A program made the position numbers and the translations under genes. From positions 653,745 through 717,744 of the forward strand of contig NZ_LMSD01000023.1 in the NCBI RefSeq assembly GCF_001428045.1: DNA of 64,000 bases, given 5' to 3'. The notes beneath the pieces are model-generated. The model was given only the letters and a program-made list of their open reading frames with translations. It was not told the origin of the DNA and did no database searches. Shown here piece after piece: positions 1-8,080 of the stretch. Each line of letters begins with the position of its first letter. The stretch's first letter is position 1. Origin of the DNA: Paenibacillus sp. Soil750. GTDB lineage: Bacteria > Bacillota > Bacilli > Paenibacillales > NBRC-103111.

Positions 1-2
1 CT

Positions 3-362
3 GCGTACATTGATGGAGCGGGTCATTGGAAGGTGCTTTGGAGCATGTACATTCCATTGTCTAAGCCTGCCTTGGCAACGATCACCTTATTTACCGTGGT
101 TATGCATTGGAATTCGTGGTTCGATGGTTTAATTTATATGAATTCACCTTCGAATTATCCGCTGCAAAGCTATTTGCAAACGATTATTGTCAATCCTGAC
201 TCCAGTACACTTTCGTCAACTGAGTTGTACATGTCAGAAGTATCCGATCGTACTTTTAAGGCGGCGCAAGTATTCTTAGCGGCAATGCCGATTTTGATCT
301 TTTATCCATTCTTACAGAAATATTTCATGAAAGGCCTGGTTATGGGCAGTGTGAAAGGATAA
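3..362 (+). CDS. Carbohydrate ABC transporter permease, LplC/AraQ type (5' end missing)
   Basis: This is the C-terminal third of a membrane permease of a sugar ABC importer; the 5' part lies outside the window. The frame is open from base 3. The cytoplasmic EAA-loop motif that contacts the ATPase is visible at the edge (DGAGHWKVLWSMYIPLSKPA). It is followed by a membrane segment, a periplasm-facing insert and the family-typical end MKGLVMGSVKG, which also closes the two other LplC-type permeases in this window. It sits 51 bp upstream of two glycoside hydrolase genes, so it probably imports their substrate. The family call is sure; the substrate is unknown. Confidence 0.93.
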   Translation, partial: AYIDGAGHWKVLWSMYIPLSKPALATITLFTVVMHWNSWFDGLIYMNSPSNYPLQSYLQTIIVNPDSSTLSSTELYMSEVSDRTFKAAQVFLAAMPILIFYPFLQKYFMKGLVMGSVKG

Positions 363-367
363 CAGAG

Positions 368-395
368 TGGGCTGCCTAAGGCAGTCCATTTCTTT
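368..395 (+). terminator. Hairpin with U-rich tail between permease and hydrolase genes
   Basis: A 9-bp stem with one G-T pair (368-376 with 380-388) and a 3-nt loop is followed by TTTCTTTT. It lies inside an apparent operon, so it is more likely a partial terminator or mRNA-stabilising hairpin than a full stop. Confidence 0.55.
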
Positions 396-413
396 TAAAG
401 GGGGACTATTCGT

Positions 414-2069
414 ATGAGTGAGAACATGATAAATCGGCTTCGTGGTATTTCCGTGGAGGCACAGTTAGGTGAACTAAAAAAAACAACAGATCATGATGTG
501 CTAAAAGAGTGGCTTGGTACAGGTGTGAAGTTTGCTTCGACAGGCGGGCGTTTGGAGGAGACGTATTATAACGGGCTGAGCAAGCTGTTCGATTGCATCG
601 TACCTACGATGGGGGATGCGCCTGTGCTGCATGAGGGTGGCATTTATCTAGGCTGCTGGATGGAAAGTACGGGGACGATCAACAATGAATTGTTGTCGCG
701 TTTCCTGCCTTCGGTATCGGAGGATACCTTTCAACTATTCGCAGATTATCAGAAGGAAGATGGTCAGCTACCTTATAAAGTGACGGAGAACGGTCCGGCG
801 TTTAGGCAGATCCAAATGGTGACCCCGCTTGCTAGGAGCGTGTGGAACCATTATGTGTTGAACGGTCGCAATCAAACCTTCTTGCGGAAAATGTATGAGG
901 CCATGGTACGTCATGACGAATGGCTCGCGACGTATCGTGATACTCGTCAAACAGGTTGTGTCGAGGCATTTTGCACGTTTGATACGGGACACGACTTGTC
1001 CCCGCGTTTCTGGCACGTGCCGGATTCCGCCCATCTGGACGATGCTCGGCAGTATAACCCCGATTCACCTACGTTGCCCTTCTTAGCGCCAGATTTGACG
1101 GCGAATGTGTATTGTCAGCGTCTTTATTTATCGCGCATGGCGCAGGAGCTTGGGGATGAGCAGACGGCGGGGGAGTGGAATGTAAAGGCAGAGATGAGCT
1201 TGAACAGCTTGTTCGTACATTGTTTCGATAAAGAGGATGCTTTCTTCTATGATGTAGATCGGAATGACGAATGGGTTCGCGTGCAGTCTGACGTCTTGTT
1301 GCGTGTGCTTGCCTGTGAGGTAGGCGATGGGGATTTCTTCGCAGCGTCACTGCGGAAGTATTTGCTCAATACAAGCAAATTTTTCGCGAAATATCCATTT
1401 ACATCCGTTGCTATGGACGATCCGCGCTTCGATCCGTTCTCGAACTACAATACATGGGCTGGCACGTCGAATTTCTTGAGCTTGATCCGTACGCCGCACG
1501 CCTTTGAGCATCATCATCGCTATGTGGAGCTGACTTGGGTGCTGAACCCGATTGTTACAGCATTGGCGCAGATGACGCGTTTCGCCCAAACGGTAAGCCC
1601 TTGGACAGGGAAAGAGGGCTATACGGAATCGTATTCACCGGCTATTTTATGCTTGCTAGACTTCGTCGAGCGGATGTGTGGCATTGTGCCAAGACCGGAT
1701 GGAGAGCTTTGGTTCACGGCTCTGGTGCCGTATCCACAGGATCATGGCGAGGTTATGGCTGCAGAGACAGGTTACAGTCGGATCGTCGACGGGGTCACAT
1801 TCGAATTCGTTACAACGAGAGACGGTGGGACTGTGTATCGGAATGGAGAAGCTTATTTGCAGATTCCCTTCGGAACAAGGGCTGTGACGGATCGTAAAGG
1901 GCGATTGAAAGCTATCATCGGGATGAGCGTTCGCACCATTGAGGGGAAAGTTCGGTATGAAGGGCAAGAGTTTCCGTTGTTTGTGAAAGGAAATGAGCAA
2001 GTAGATTTGTTAAATGGGCAGTTTATTAGTGTGCGCGATACAGGTGTTATTTATCCAACATATCGGTAA
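414..2069 (+). CDS. MGH1-like / GH63-like (alpha/alpha)6-barrel glycoside hydrolase
   Basis: A cytoplasmic protein of 551 residues with no signal peptide. The pattern is that of the alpha/alpha six-hairpin hydrolases related to GH63 and mannosylglycerate hydrolase: an aromatic-rich helical barrel, a NTWAGTSNF segment near residue 345, RTPHAFEHHHRYVELTW near 360, and a C-terminal beta-rich tail. The ATG at 414 follows the good ribosome site AAAGGGGGA. It is 17 bp upstream of the GH43 gene and downstream of an ABC permease, so it likely trims imported oligosaccharides. The exact glycosidic bond cannot be read from the sequence. The fold is fairly sure, the family number less so. Confidence 0.7.
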   Translation: MSENMINRLRGISVEAQLGELKKTTDHDVLKEWLGTGVKFASTGGRLEETYYNGLSKLFDCIVPTMGDAPVLHEGGIYLGCWMESTGTINNELLSRFLPSVSEDTFQLFADYQKEDGQLPYKVTENGPAFRQIQMVTPLARSVWNHYVLNGRNQTFLRKMYEAMVRHDEWLATYRDTRQTGCVEAFCTFDTGHDLSPRFWHVPDSAHLDDARQYNPDSPTLPFLAPDLTANVYCQRLYLSRMAQELGDEQTAGEWNVKAEMSLNSLFVHCFDKEDAFFYDVDRNDEWVRVQSDVLLRVLACEVGDGDFFAASLRKYLLNTSKFFAKYPFTSVAMDDPRFDPFSNYNTWAGTSNFLSLIRTPHAFEHHHRYVELTWVLNPIVTALAQMTRFAQTVSPWTGKEGYTESYSPAILCLLDFVERMCGIVPRPDGELWFTALVPYPQDHGEVMAAETGYSRIVDGVTFEFVTTRDGGTVYRNGEAYLQIPFGTRAVTDRKGRLKAIIGMSVRTIEGKVRYEGQEFPLFVKGNEQVDLLNGQFISVRDTGVIYPTYR

Positions 2070-2086
2070 TAGGGAGGTAAGTAGGT

Positions 2087-2983
2087 ATGGTGATGGTGCA
2101 AAATAGTCATTTACAGATTCGTGATCCCTTTGTTGTACCCGTTGCCCAGGAGGGGCAGTACTATCTGTTTGGCAGCACAGATACGAATATTTGGGGCAAA
2201 GGGACTGGATTTAATGTCTATGTAGGACGAGACCTCATGGAGTGGGAAGGTCCGTATGCTGTGTTTAGACCAGAAGCGGATTTCTATGCCGAGAACAATT
2301 TCTGGGCACCTGAGGTGCATAAGTACGAGGATCGCTATTATATGTTTGCGACCTTCCGGCGGAAGGACAACGATTTGCTGGGGACAGCGGTGCTTGTAAG
2401 CGACAGTCTGCTAGGGCCTTTTACGCCGCACAGTGAGGGTCCTGTCACGCCGAAGGATTGGTGCTCTCTAGACGGGACATTGTTCATCGATGAAGAAGGA
2501 TTGCCGTGGATTGTATTTTGCCGTGAATGGCAGCAGGTAGCGGACGGCCAAGTGTGCGCAGTCAGATTGACTAAGGATCTGAAGGGAACAATCGGTGAGC
2601 CCGTCGTGCTCTTCTCCGCTTCGCAGGCTTCATGGCCAACGGCGTTTCAGCATGCTCGTTATCCAGGGCAGGACAACTATGTGACCGATGGACCTTCGCT
2701 GTATCGAACTGGTGCAGGCGTGTTGCTAATGTTGTGGGCAAGTTTTATCAACAACACGTATGCCTTAGGTGTTGCTACGTCTGTCTCAGGAAACGTGCTG
2801 GGCCCGTGGGTGCAGGAGGAGGAAGCCCTCTTTAGGAGTGACGGTGGGCATGGGATGCTGTTCCACGCATTCGATGGGAGCTTGATGTTGGCTGTCCACA
2901 CGCCAAATCAGACGCCGAATGAGCGCCCACTTTTTCTAAAAATCGAAGAGGTGGCAGGGAAACTGAGGGTAATTGACATGTAG
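2087..2983 (+). CDS. Glycoside hydrolase family 43 (arabinosidase/xylosidase type)
   Basis: 298 residues forming a compact five-bladed beta-propeller with no signal peptide, so it acts on imported oligosaccharides. GH43 signatures are in order: IRDPF near residue 9 (Asp is the expected general base), NFWAPEVHKY near 70, and SLDGTLFIDEEGLPW near 127 (Asp modulates the base). Ribosome site GGAGGT lies 9 nt before the ATG. It follows the MGH1-like gene by 17 bp and ends in a strong terminator at 2999-3027, closing the operon. GH43 members act on alpha-L-arabinofuranosides or beta-xylosides; which one applies here is not visible. Confidence 0.88.
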   Translation: MVMVQNSHLQIRDPFVVPVAQEGQYYLFGSTDTNIWGKGTGFNVYVGRDLMEWEGPYAVFRPEADFYAENNFWAPEVHKYEDRYYMFATFRRKDNDLLGTAVLVSDSLLGPFTPHSEGPVTPKDWCSLDGTLFIDEEGLPWIVFCREWQQVADGQVCAVRLTKDLKGTIGEPVVLFSASQASWPTAFQHARYPGQDNYVTDGPSLYRTGAGVLLMLWASFINNTYALGVATSVSGNVLGPWVQEEEALFRSDGGHGMLFHAFDGSLMLAVHTPNQTPNERPLFLKIEEVAGKLRVIDM

Positions 2984-2998
2984 GGATAAGGAATGATG

Positions 2999-3027
2999 AG
3001 AGCTACCGAGAGGTAGCTCTTTTTGTT
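2999..3027 (+). terminator. Intrinsic terminator after GH43
   Basis: A perfect 9-bp stem (2999-3007 with 3012-3020), GAGA tetraloop and a TTTTGTTT tail. It closes the first operon just before the palindrome array. Confidence 0.9.
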
Positions 3028-3039
3028 TGTAGAGCTGAA

Positions 3040-3745
3040 GGGGGGAGATAGTCGAATAAATCGACTAACTGGAGAGAAAAGGGGCCTGGCGGAGGGAGAT
3101 AGTCGAATAAATCGACTAACTGGAGAGAAACGGGGCGCTAGCGAGGGGAGATAGTCGAATAAATCGACTAACTGGAGAGAAATGAGGGCTCTAGCGGGGA
3201 GATAGTCGAATAAATCGACTAACTGGAGAGAAACGGGGCCTCAGCGGGGGGCGATAGTCGAATAAATCGACTAACTGGAGAGAAACGGGCCGCTAGCGGG
3301 AGGAGATAGTCGAATAAATCGACTAGCTGGAGAGAAACGTGGCTCTAGCGGGGGGAGATAGTCGAATAAATCGACTAACTGGAGTGAAACGGGGCGCTAG
3401 CGAGGGGAGATAGTCGAATAAATCGACTAACTGGAGAGAAACGGGGCTCTAGCGGGGGAGATAGTCGAATAAACCGACTAACTGGAGAGAAAAGGGGCCA
3501 AGCGGAGGGAGATAGTCGAATAGATCGACTAACTCGAGAGAAACGGGGCGCTAGCGTGAGGAGTTAGTCGAATAAATCGACTAACTCGAGAGAAACGGGG
3601 CCTTATCGGGAGGGGATAGTCGAATAAATCGACTAACTGGAGAGAAACGGGAGCTCAGCGGGGGGAGATAGTCGAATAAATCGACTAACAGGTGTGCGAG
3701 AGGGCTTTTGTGAGTCTGTAAGTCGATAATTTCGACTTACAGGTG
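3040..3745. repeat. 51-52 bp tandem array of 13 palindromes plus one diverged copy
   Basis: The 19-bp inverted repeat TAGTCGAATAAATCGACTA (7-bp arms, 5-bp centre) starts at 3049, 3100, 3152, 3203, 3255, 3307, 3359, 3411, 3462, 3513, 3565, 3617 and 3669. The step is always 51 or 52 bp. Each copy is followed by ACTGGAGAGAAACGGGG or a close variant and then a more variable linker, often GCGCTAGCG. The palindrome is better conserved than the linker; exceptions are single changes at 3462 and 3513. Copy 11 extends to 10-bp arms. A diverged last member has 11-bp arms at 3716-3726 and 3732-3742. The array sits between two convergent terminators and contains no gene. Its function is unknown. Confidence 0.97.
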
Positions 3746-3865
3746 GACGTGAAGGCTTTTGGGTGTTTGTATGTGTGATTGGAGCTAAGCTAGTGGTGTT
3801 TAGAGTGGCGTTTGGAGCGTGCTACTTCAACAATTGGCGTATATCTCACATAAAAACAACTACAA
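3746..3865. other. Short non-coding stretch between array and gdhA terminator
   Basis: I see no convincing gene, promoter or repeat here. A small open frame crosses it but has no ribosome site and no recognisable protein features. Confidence 0.5.
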
Positions 3866-3909
3866 ATAGGGTGTCCCGAAGCAGATTTCTCTACTTCGGG
3901 ACACCCTAT
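3866..3909 (-). terminator. gdhA terminator
   Basis: A perfect 16-bp stem (3866-3881 with 3894-3909). Read on the minus strand it is followed by TTTGTAGTTGTTTTTA, as expected downstream of gdhA. Confidence 0.85.
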
Positions 3910-3994
3910 CCCTTTAAGGCACTAAAGTTCCCACTCGATGTTCATTTCTCAAATTAGCCGTAATGGCACATGTGAGTTCTCTTTACAATAGCTT

Positions 3995-5365
3995 CTAAAC
4001 GACACCTTGTGCGATCATAGCATCGGCTACTTTGGTAAATCCTGCAATATTGGCGCCGACAACAAGATTGCCAGGATGGCCATATTCCTCAGCTGCTTGT
4101 ACAGCGCTTCTGTAAATGTTTTTCATAATCGCGTGGAGTTTATCGTCTACCTCATGGAACTGCCAGGAGTATCTCATGCTGTTTTGAGACATTTCTAGCG
4201 CCGATACAGCTACGCCGCCTGCATTCGCAGCTTTGGCTGGCCCAAACAAAACGCCCGCCTGTAGGAAGACATCAATCGCTTCTAAGGTAGATGGCATGTT
4301 CGCGCCTTCCCCTATGGCTTTTACCCCATTGCGTACAAGAAGCCTTGCTGATTCCTCATCGATTTCGTTCTGCGTAGCACTTGGTAGCGCAATGTCACAT
4401 GGAATGGACCAAATGCCATTACAACCTTCGTGATAAGTCGCACTAGGGTGCTCTTTAACGTACTCACTGATTCTTGTGCGCTCAACTTCTTTCAATCGTC
4501 GAACCGTCTCGAGACAGATGCCGTTTGGATCATGGATATACCCATTGGAATCACTGCATGCAACGACCTTAGCGCCTAATTGTACGGCTTTTTCGATGGA
4601 ATAGGTAGCCACATTACCGGATCCAGAAACGACGACGGTGCTTCCCTCGAAGCTAAGGCCTTTGGAATTCAGCATTTCATTAACAAAGTAAACACAGCCA
4701 TATCCAGTAGCCTCAGTACGGCCTAAGCTGCCGCCATAGATGATACCCTTCCCAGTCAGTACACCAGACTCGTGAGCACCGCTAATACGCTTATACTGAC
4801 CAAACATATACCCAATCTCGCGTGCGCCTACACCAATGTCTCCAGCTGGTACGTCAGTGTCCGGGCCAATATATTTATAAAGCTCAGTCATAAAACTTTG
4901 CGTAAAACGCATAATTTCATTATCTGATTTACCTTTAGGATCGAAATCAGAGCCGCCTTTACCGCCGCCGATCGGCTGACCAGTAAGGGAGTTCTTGAGA
5001 GTTTGCTCAAATCCAAGAAATTTGATAATGCTAGCATTAACGGAAGGATGGAAACGCAAACCACCCTTGTACGGTCCAATTGCACCGTTAAATTGCACAC
5101 GGAATCCACGATTTACTTGCGTAATCCCTTGGTCATTTACCCAGGGTACTCGGAAAGTGATCAAACGCTCTGGCTCCACGATCCGCTCAAGAATGCCGTG
5201 TTTCATGTACTTCGGCTGCTTGGTAAGAACTGGAATTAAAGATTCAATAATTTCTTTCACAGCTTGATGGAACTCTGTCTCGTTCGGATTACGCTTGACT
5301 ACGGTTTCGTATATGCCTTGTACATACTCTCTTGCAGCTACATCATTGTCCACTTGAACTAACAC
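3995..5365 (-). CDS. gdhA: NADP-type glutamate dehydrogenase
   Basis: Catalyses reversible reductive amination of 2-oxoglutarate with ammonia to glutamate in the cytoplasm. The protein is about 456 residues, the usual length of hexameric bacterial GdhA. Visible features are the substrate-binding stretch NGAIGPYKGGLRFHPSVN, the catalytic-lysine loop PIGGGKGGSDFDPKG, DVPAGDIGVGAREIGYMFG, and the dinucleotide-binding VVSGSGNVA. The start chosen is GTG at 5365, with AAGGTGG 8 nt upstream; an in-frame GTG at 5377 would add four residues but overlaps that ribosome site. It is transcribed alone, divergently from a TetR-type gene, and ends in a strong terminator. Confidence 0.96.
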   Translation of the reverse strand: MLVQVDNDVAAREYVQGIYETVVKRNPNETEFHQAVKEIIESLIPVLTKQPKYMKHGILERIVEPERLITFRVPWVNDQGITQVNRGFRVQFNGAIGPYKGGLRFHPSVNASIIKFLGFEQTLKNSLTGQPIGGGKGGSDFDPKGKSDNEIMRFTQSFMTELYKYIGPDTDVPAGDIGVGAREIGYMFGQYKRISGAHESGVLTGKGIIYGGSLGRTEATGYGCVYFVNEMLNSKGLSFEGSTVVVSGSGNVATYSIEKAVQLGAKVVACSDSNGYIHDPNGICLETVRRLKEVERTRISEYVKEHPSATYHEGCNGIWSIPCDIALPSATQNEIDEESARLLVRNGVKAIGEGANMPSTLEAIDVFLQAGVLFGPAKAANAGGVAVSALEMSQNSMRYSWQFHEVDDKLHAIMKNIYRSAVQAAEEYGHPGNLVVGANIAGFTKVADAMIAQGVV

Positions 5366-5452
5366 ACTGTCATCCACCTTCGCAATTTAAATATAATAAA
5401 AAAGTTTATTAGTATAGTTTTACCTTATTCGAGCCAATTGGGCAATCAAAAT

Positions 5453-5467
5453 TTACATGTCATGTAA
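5453..5467. promoter_or_regulatory. Palindromic operator candidate between gdhA and the TetR gene
   Basis: TTACATG-T-CATGTAA is a perfect inverted repeat with 7-bp arms. It lies in the divergent intergenic region about 30 bp upstream of the -35 box of the regulator gene, where a TetR-family operator is commonly found. The assignment to that regulator is inference. Confidence 0.5.
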
Positions 5468-5497
5468 GCTTACTAATTGGTGTTACGAAAGTGATCA

Positions 5498-5527
5498 TTA
5501 GACTAAATTTACAACTTGTAGTATACT
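5498..5527 (+). promoter_or_regulatory. Sigma-A-like promoter for the TetR-type gene
   Basis: TTAGAC (5498-5503), an 18-bp spacer, and TATACT (5522-5527), about 80 bp before the chosen start codon. Confidence 0.5.
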
Positions 5528-5609
5528 TTGCGAAGTGTGAATTAGGTTAGAAAATGTGCAACATTCATAGTTACAAGCTCATTATGGAAAAGAAAAGGAA
5601 TTGGGATAC

Positions 5610-6194
5610 ATGGATAATCGAACACCACGCGTAGATCCTCGGGTTCTTCGAACACGTCAATTGCTTAAAGACGCTTTCGTCGAATTGCTTCAGGAAATGG
5701 ATATCGAGAAAATTTCAGTCAATCGCATAGCAGAGCGCGCTACCATTAACAGAGTTACGTTCTATCTGCATTATCGAGATATTCCAGATATGTTGGAGAA
5801 GATGGCGGATGAAATGATTGAAGACATCAATCGTATTTTGACCCATGCGTCGGCGAATCAGCATTCAAAGGAAGAAGAGGATTGGCCGATGTTGGTAAAC
5901 TTGCTGGAGCACTTTGCCGAACATGCGAAGTTTTATAAAGTCGTACTCGCCTCAAGACGAACTCCGATTTTTACAGATCGCATGTTAAGGCTTCTAACGG
6001 AATTGGTAACATCACGAATTGAGAGGATGGGAGATGAATCCGTTTTAGCTACAGCAGGTATTCAAAAGGATATTGCCATATGGTACGGTTCCTCCGCCTT
6101 AATTGGTACAATTGTTGCTTGGCTTCGTCAGGATATGCCGTATACACCTGTCTATCTGGCTAAGCAATTTATCTTGATGCGTTCCTTATCATAG
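5610..6194 (+). CDS. TetR/AcrR-family transcriptional regulator
   Basis: A 194-residue regulator. The N-terminal helix-turn-helix is clear: RTRQLLKDAFVELLQEMD, then ISVNRIAERATINRVTFYLHY with the family FYLHY/FYxYF hallmark near residue 48. The C-terminal half resembles the TetR_C domain found in Firmicute regulators of the DhaS type. ATG 5610 is preferred over TTG 5601, because AAAAGG at 5593-5598 is 11 nt from the ATG but only 2 nt from the TTG. It may repress itself through the palindrome at 5453-5467. The ligand and target genes are unknown; divergence from gdhA does not prove that it controls gdhA. Confidence 0.87.
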   Translation: MDNRTPRVDPRVLRTRQLLKDAFVELLQEMDIEKISVNRIAERATINRVTFYLHYRDIPDMLEKMADEMIEDINRILTHASANQHSKEEEDWPMLVNLLEHFAEHAKFYKVVLASRRTPIFTDRMLRLLTELVTSRIERMGDESVLATAGIQKDIAIWYGSSALIGTIVAWLRQDMPYTPVYLAKQFILMRSLS

Positions 6195-6398
6195 AAGAGA
6201 CAGTAATCCGACACTACGCTAAAAATAGCCGAAAAAGCGAGTGAATACGTGAAAAAGATTATAATCGAATATCAAAAACAACGACAGCTACTTAACACGC
6301 CACCACTCCTGCCACTCATCAAGCTACGGTACTAATCCAGCTACTCAGCAAGCTCCCCAAACTCTACCACTCTCATCCCCAGACGCTACCTAGTAATT
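6195..6398. other. Low-complexity, purine-poor intergenic DNA
   Basis: No gene seen. From about 6285 to 6390 the plus strand is dominated by C, A and T (CCACCACTCCTGCCACTC and similar). A comparable C/A-rich stretch lies beside the related repeat near 57.6 kb. Confidence 0.5.
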
Positions 6399-6540
6399 AA
6401 CTGGAAAACCTGATGTTAATTTCTTGTTTATGAGGCCTTTCTTGGGGTTAAATGGAAATTATGTAGTTAATTTGACGGATATGACTCCAATCAGCGATTT
6501 AACATGAAATTAGATGTATCTTTTCCAGTTATTGTTGGAA
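6399..6540. repeat. Intergenic repeat bounded by AACTGGAAAA / TTTTCCAGTT
   Basis: A 142-bp AT-rich element with perfect 10-bp inverted ends (6399-6408 and 6531-6540). Its interior contains AATGGAAATTATGTAGTTAA (6451-6470), nearly identical to part of the reverse complement of the repeat at 57361-57545. No coding potential. It looks like a member of a dispersed intergenic repeat family. Confidence 0.65.
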
Positions 6541-6637
6541 ATAATGAGAAGCGCTTGAATTTAACTGTGTGTTATCTAGTTATTTGGGGAATTCACTCAC
6601 CAACATAGACAACAACTACGATAAAATAGTTGAAACG

Positions 6638-6680
6638 AGGCGCCATGTAAGGTTAAACCCCTTGCATGGCGCCTTTCTCA
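6638..6680 (+). terminator. Hairpin upstream of the GH88 gene
   Basis: A 15-bp stem with one mismatch (6638-6652 with 6660-6674) around a 7-nt loop, followed by TTCTC. It is about 440 bp after the TetR-type gene. It probably insulates the next operon, though the T-tract is weak. Confidence 0.55.
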
Positions 6681-6707
6681 TGTTTCAGGATGCCCTCACG
6701 CCTAACC

Positions 6708-6735
6708 TGTTAACCCAACGAAAACATGTATATTG
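6708..6735 (+). promoter_or_regulatory. Shared regulon element, copy A (GH88)
   Basis: TGTTAAC (6708-6714), 11 nt containing AAA, then ATGTATATTG (6726-6735). The same two blocks at identical spacing precede four other units of this locus. It ends 57 bp before the GH88 start codon, as expected for a promoter or operator. The block TATATT could be the -10 region. Confidence 0.8.
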
Positions 6736-6792
6736 AGCAAGTGGCCTCCTATGGATATGCTAGGGACATTCAACGGAGGGAGTGTAGAGAGA

Positions 6793-7917
6793 ATGACACA
6801 AGAACAATGGATAGGAGATGCCTGGGAGCAAGGCGTCTGCAAAGTAAAGAACACGAGCCTGCGAGTAGGTGCAGCATTTCCTCACGGATCGAATGAGGGG
6901 CAATTTCAATTGACCTCGCCGCATTACTGGACAGCAGGTTTCTGGCCTGGGATCTTATGGCTCATTTATCAAGATCGCCAAGATGAGCAGCTACGCCTCT
7001 TAGCAGAGAGCTGTGAAACACAAATGGATGCTGTAATCGAGGCTTACGAGCCCCTAGATCATGATATGGGCTTCATGTGGACGCTAACTTCGATAGCGAA
7101 TTGGCATCTCACCGGCAATGAGCAATCCAAACGCCGAGCTTTGAAGATTGCCAGTCATTTGGCGGGGCGATTCAATATCAAGGGAAGCTTCATCCGCGCA
7201 TGGAACAGCCCGGAGCGCGTAGGATGGGCCATCATCGATTGCATGATGAATTTGCCGCTGCTCTACTGGGCGTCGCAACAAACGAACGACCCTCGCTTCA
7301 AGCATGTCGCAGAGGCGCACGCGGGAATGGCCGCCAAGCAGTTTATTCGCGAGGATGGCTCCGCGTATCATATTGTCTGCTTCGACCCTGAGACGGGCGA
7401 ACGCACCGGTGCGCTTGGTGGCCAAGGCTATGCGGAAGAGTCTGCATGGGCACGAGGTTCCGCATGGTCGATCTATGGCTCGGTGCTCAGCTACCGTCAT
7501 ACCGGCCGTGCCGACCTGCTGGCAGCAGCGGAGCATGCAGCCTCATTCTTCCTAGCACACTTACCCGAGGATAAGGTGCCGTATTGGGATTTCCGATTGC
7601 CTACCTTCGAGGGGGCATCGCGCGATACAAGTGCTGCAGCGATTGCAGCAAGCGGACTGCTGGATCTGGCTGCAGTATGTGCAGGCGATCGGGCACTCTT
7701 TTATAAGGAACAAGCGTGTTCGATCTTGCAATCTTTATCTCAGCATTATTCTGCAGAAGATTCCGAAGAAGCGATCCTAGTCTCTGGTACGGGCAACGTG
7801 CCCATGAATCAGAATATCAATAAGCCGCTGATATACGGTGACTATTACTATATGGAAGCATTGGCGAAGCTGCAAGGACATCCCTCTTTCTGGGAAACAG
7901 GAGCAGCTAAAGCCTAA
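6793..7917 (+). CDS. GH88 unsaturated glucuronyl hydrolase
   Basis: Removes the 4,5-unsaturated uronic acid left at the non-reducing end by polysaccharide lyases; cytoplasmic, 374 residues. With ATG 6793 as start the numbering matches the well-studied Bacillus enzyme of this family: acidic residues at 89-91 (LDHDMGFMW) and Asp149 (AIIDCMMNL). Other hallmarks are QGYAEESAWARGSAWSIYG and RDTSAAAIAASGLL. The longer frame starting with TTG at 6733 is rejected because that TTG lies inside the promoter element; GGAGGG at 6775-6780 precedes the ATG. It is first in the locus and partners the PL8 lyase downstream. Confidence 0.92.
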   Translation: MTQEQWIGDAWEQGVCKVKNTSLRVGAAFPHGSNEGQFQLTSPHYWTAGFWPGILWLIYQDRQDEQLRLLAESCETQMDAVIEAYEPLDHDMGFMWTLTSIANWHLTGNEQSKRRALKIASHLAGRFNIKGSFIRAWNSPERVGWAIIDCMMNLPLLYWASQQTNDPRFKHVAEAHAGMAAKQFIREDGSAYHIVCFDPETGERTGALGGQGYAEESAWARGSAWSIYGSVLSYRHTGRADLLAAAEHAASFFLAHLPEDKVPYWDFRLPTFEGASRDTSAAAIAASGLLDLAAVCAGDRALFYKEQACSILQSLSQHYSAEDSEEAILVSGTGNVPMNQNINKPLIYGDYYYMEALAKLQGHPSFWETGAAKA

Positions 7918-7992
7918 TATATCAAGAATTTTCACATGTATATCGCTAGAAAAAGTGTATATCAGACAGCGGGAATCCCCATTACATAAGCC

Positions 7993-8020
7993 TGTTAACT
8001 GATCGAAATCATGTATATTG
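7993..8020 (+). promoter_or_regulatory. Shared regulon element, copy B (ABC importer operon)
   Basis: TGTTAAC (7993-7999), 11 nt containing AAA, ATGTATATTG (8011-8020). It ends 60 bp before the start of the first permease. Confidence 0.8.
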
Positions 8021-8080
8021 TACGGATGACGGATCAGCAGGTACGATGAGTTCAAATTACAGAGCAAGGAAGTGACACCG

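Noticed and set aside
3040..3745. CRISPR array
   Set aside because: The spacing is regular, but the linkers are copies of one another rather than unique spacers, the repeated core is a 19-bp palindrome, and no cas gene is near.
3763..3957. 64-codon frame upstream of the gdhA terminator
   Set aside because: It runs through the terminator hairpin of gdhA, has no ribosome site and shows no protein features.
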